Positions 62,437 through 64,000 of a stretch of 64,000 nucleotides of DNA are shown in pieces; the stretch's first letter is position 1; every line of letters begins with the position of its first letter. The notes beneath the pieces were generated by a model. It searched no databases, was not told the origin of the DNA, and saw nothing but the letters and a program-made list of their open reading frames with translations. Source of the stretch: Candidatus Zhuqueibacterota bacterium (GTDB lineage: Bacteria; Zhuqueibacterota; Zhuqueibacteria; Oceanimicrobiales; Oceanimicrobiaceae); assembly GCA_029261995.1 (NCBI GenBank), contig JAJDAF010000039.1, positions 310,001 to 374,000 on the forward strand, read 5' to 3'. Made by a program: the position numbers and the translations under genes.

Positions 62437-63999
62437 CTAATTCCTCGTGGTTTTTGGCCCCCGCTCGACCACAGTCTCAAACACGTTCTGACCAATGGGT
62501 AGGTTTGCCAAAAACCTGGTCTGATACGGCAGCCAGAATAGAGAAATGAGCTCAGAGCGTGCCTCGACGTCACTTCTCTTGCCGAGTTGCCAGATGTCCC
62601 TGCGTTTTTTTTGCAAAGCTTTCCCGATGTCGGTGTGAGGTAGGCGCAGCATGACCTCCAGTAGACCATATCGTATGTCCAATGCCGACATTGCTTCGGC
62701 CCGGGCGCATAGATCTACAAATCGAACATCGTCATCAAGAACTCCGTCAGCGATGAAAGGCGTAGTCAGATGCCTGGACCGTAACGACCGTATAAGGTTG
62801 ACAGGACTGCTTCTCGTCCGCTTCAGAAAGGATGAGTTGTCTGTGCCTCCCTGACCAACCAGCGCCACAGCTCTGGTCAAATCAAGAAGCAGGCGTAGCG
62901 TGTCGTCGGTTGTTTCTTGCAAGAGTTTGTCGATGCCACTTTTGCTTGCCAGCACGCGCTGTGTTCTTGCCTCGAGTGTTTCTGCCGGGCTCATCCCCCG
63001 TGTTCTACGCTCCTTAAGAATCTCAATAACTTTCTGATTGTTCACCTGGCCACCGAGCAATAGCACGGCTCTTGTGTAATTGAAAAGATACGTTTCGTTG
63101 CCTTCTTTCAACAAATCTGGCCTAAAGGACTCATACGCCTTGCGGAGTGAATCCAGGGTGTGGACCCGAACGCCACACTCGGGCCAGTCCGGCCAGCCGG
63201 TGTTCTCAGGCCGACCATGCGGCGAAACGAACTCAACGTTCGCATGGTAGTCCTTGATCCTTTGAAACTCCCGATTCGTAAACTTCAGAAGCAGTGGCAG
63301 ACCGCGGATGAACTCGTCATAGCGTCTTCTAAGAAATGGGCTGTCGCCGGATCTGTCACTCAGCTCCCAGGCGACTTCATCTTTGTACACGGTATCGATA
63401 GAATCGCGCTCGCCAATAACACGGTCGTCTTCGGAATACTGTGATAAGAAGCCGAGCAACGCAGCGTCCGAAAGTCCTTTGAAACGTCCGCGATTCATCT
63501 TGACATTTCTGCGCCAATCACCGAGTCTGGCAGTGAGGAAGAGTTGATAGGTATTACCCAATTGCGGATGGTCAGCATTTGCAAAATCGACATCCAGTCC
63601 CCGAAGAAGAGGCGCATTTTGCCACAAAGCGCCATCGGTCTTGAAACCAAAACCAAAGGACGATCTACTCTCGACGCTGGCTCGACCGAAACGGTAGCCG
63701 TATCGCGCTGCGACTACCAGCGATCGAGCTAATCGAGTGGTTAATTCTGCGCCAAGATGATGTTCGGACTCTCTGACTGATTGAAATATCTTTTCGAATT
63801 CGTATGACACGGCCATCTTGACGGGCAGCCGCGAAATCCATTCCCCCGGCACGATGCCATCCAAAACATCCTCAAACGCAACATTGCTAATACCGATGTT
63901 CAAAGAGTTTGGATAGTCTTGCTCAAGAGTAAGCAGCTTGACCGAAGACAGCGCCCGATAGTTGACCCCGAGACGCCAAGCCATGAGAGACTTCAACGG
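62437..63999 (-). CDS. PorV/PorQ-like outer-membrane barrel with long C-terminal extension (5' partial)
   Basis: The frame is open to the right edge, so the N-terminus is missing; 521 codons are visible. The first 155 residues read as the end of an outer-membrane barrel of the PorV/PorQ type used by T9SS: MAWRLGVNYRALSSVKLLTL, LVVAARYGYRFGRASVESRS, FGFGFKTDG, DVDFANADHPQLGNTYQLFL. The rest (about 360 residues) is a mainly helical region without a recognised family (RFKGLSDAALLGFLSQYSED, LFNYTRAVLLLGGQVNNQKV, LLDLTRAVALVGQGGTDNSS). That extension would lie in the periplasm. It is the first visible gene of the operon with ExbB-A. Confidence 0.65.
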   Translation of the reverse strand, partial: PLKSLMAWRLGVNYRALSSVKLLTLEQDYPNSLNIGISNVAFEDVLDGIVPGEWISRLPVKMAVSYEFEKIFQSVRESEHHLGAELTTRLARSLVVAARYGYRFGRASVESRSSFGFGFKTDGALWQNAPLLRGLDVDFANADHPQLGNTYQLFLTARLGDWRRNVKMNRGRFKGLSDAALLGFLSQYSEDDRVIGERDSIDTVYKDEVAWELSDRSGDSPFLRRRYDEFIRGLPLLLKFTNREFQRIKDYHANVEFVSPHGRPENTGWPDWPECGVRVHTLDSLRKAYESFRPDLLKEGNETYLFNYTRAVLLLGGQVNNQKVIEILKERRTRGMSPAETLEARTQRVLASKSGIDKLLQETTDDTLRLLLDLTRAVALVGQGGTDNSSFLKRTRSSPVNLIRSLRSRHLTTPFIADGVLDDDVRFVDLCARAEAMSALDIRYGLLEVMLRLPHTDIGKALQKKRRDIWQLGKRSDVEARSELISLFWLPYQTRFLANLPIGQNVFETVVERGPKTTRN

Positions 64000-64000
64000 T

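Noticed and set aside
1-64000. tRNA, rRNA, CRISPR arrays, insertion sequences, prophage
   Set aside because: I looked for cloverleaf-like repeats, regularly spaced repeats, transposase motifs and terminal inverted repeats and found none that I could support.

Overview
The window looks like a chromosomal segment of a Gram-negative bacterium of the FCB group (Calditrichota/KSB1/Ignavibacteria-like rather than classical Bacteroidetes). Three exported proteins end in YPNPF(N/D)P-type type IX secretion (T9SS) sorting domains. There are Omp85-like and PorV-like outer-membrane barrels, TonB and ExbB/ExbD proteins, and a LysW-carrier route to arginine/lysine. Many genes have clear GGAGG-type ribosome sites, and two good TTGACA-17-TATNTT promoters are visible. 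Phylum placement is inference. No tRNA, rRNA, CRISPR array, transposase or phage gene was seen.

Layout. (1) 1-15.5 kb: a plus-strand surface-polysaccharide locus. It holds a Wzx-like flippase (cut by the left edge), a Wzy-like polymerase, two GT2/GT4 transferases, a deacetylase-GT4 fusion, a PaaK/CapK-like adenylating enzyme, coaX, a Gfo/Idh/MocA oxidoreductase, an epimerase, a hexapeptide acetyltransferase and an AsnB-like amidotransferase without the glutaminase cysteine. An exported beta-helix protein converges on it from the minus strand. (2) 15.7-19.1 kb: polA with its own promoter, and a DUF3467 gene. (3) 19.2-26.1 kb: a minus-strand operon lysW-lysX-lysY-argX/lysX-lysZ-argG-argH. Its leader has the parts of a classical attenuator: promoter, 33-codon reading frame with five Arg codons, an antiterminator pairing and an intrinsic terminator. 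lysW itself encodes only 59 aa. (4) 26.2-33.5 kb: a GT2, a TPR-parvulin protein, a DAK2-DegV fusion, plsY and three small plus-strand genes (zinc ribbon-TPR, a divergent ferredoxin-like membrane protein, a hydrophobic protein), then a methyltransferase. (5) 34-45.9 kb: an ATP/ADP-type carrier, an Omp85-like barrel, an S8/S53-like peptidase and two anchor-J proteins with T9SS tails, a hydrolase, a DUF427 protein, an SDR, and an ECF sigma/72-aa membrane protein/TonB unit.

(6) 46.1-64 kb is the most unusual part. It is a nearly continuous minus-strand cluster: a PorV-like barrel with a long C-terminal extension (cut by the right edge), two large ExbB/TolQ-like channels each preceded by an exported domain, two ExbD/TolR-like proteins, a lipoprotein, a 1076-aa exported helical/propeller protein, a 1604-aa exported TPR-CHAT protein, a 301-aa exported helical protein and a membrane-anchored solute-binding-like protein. 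The first seven are packed with 4-bp overlaps or short gaps. I read it as a proton-motive-force-driven envelope machine joined to a caspase-like module. I recognise no described system with this composition, and its function is unknown.

Starts were chosen from ribosome sites, family alignment and overlaps; where they are uncertain the entry says so.
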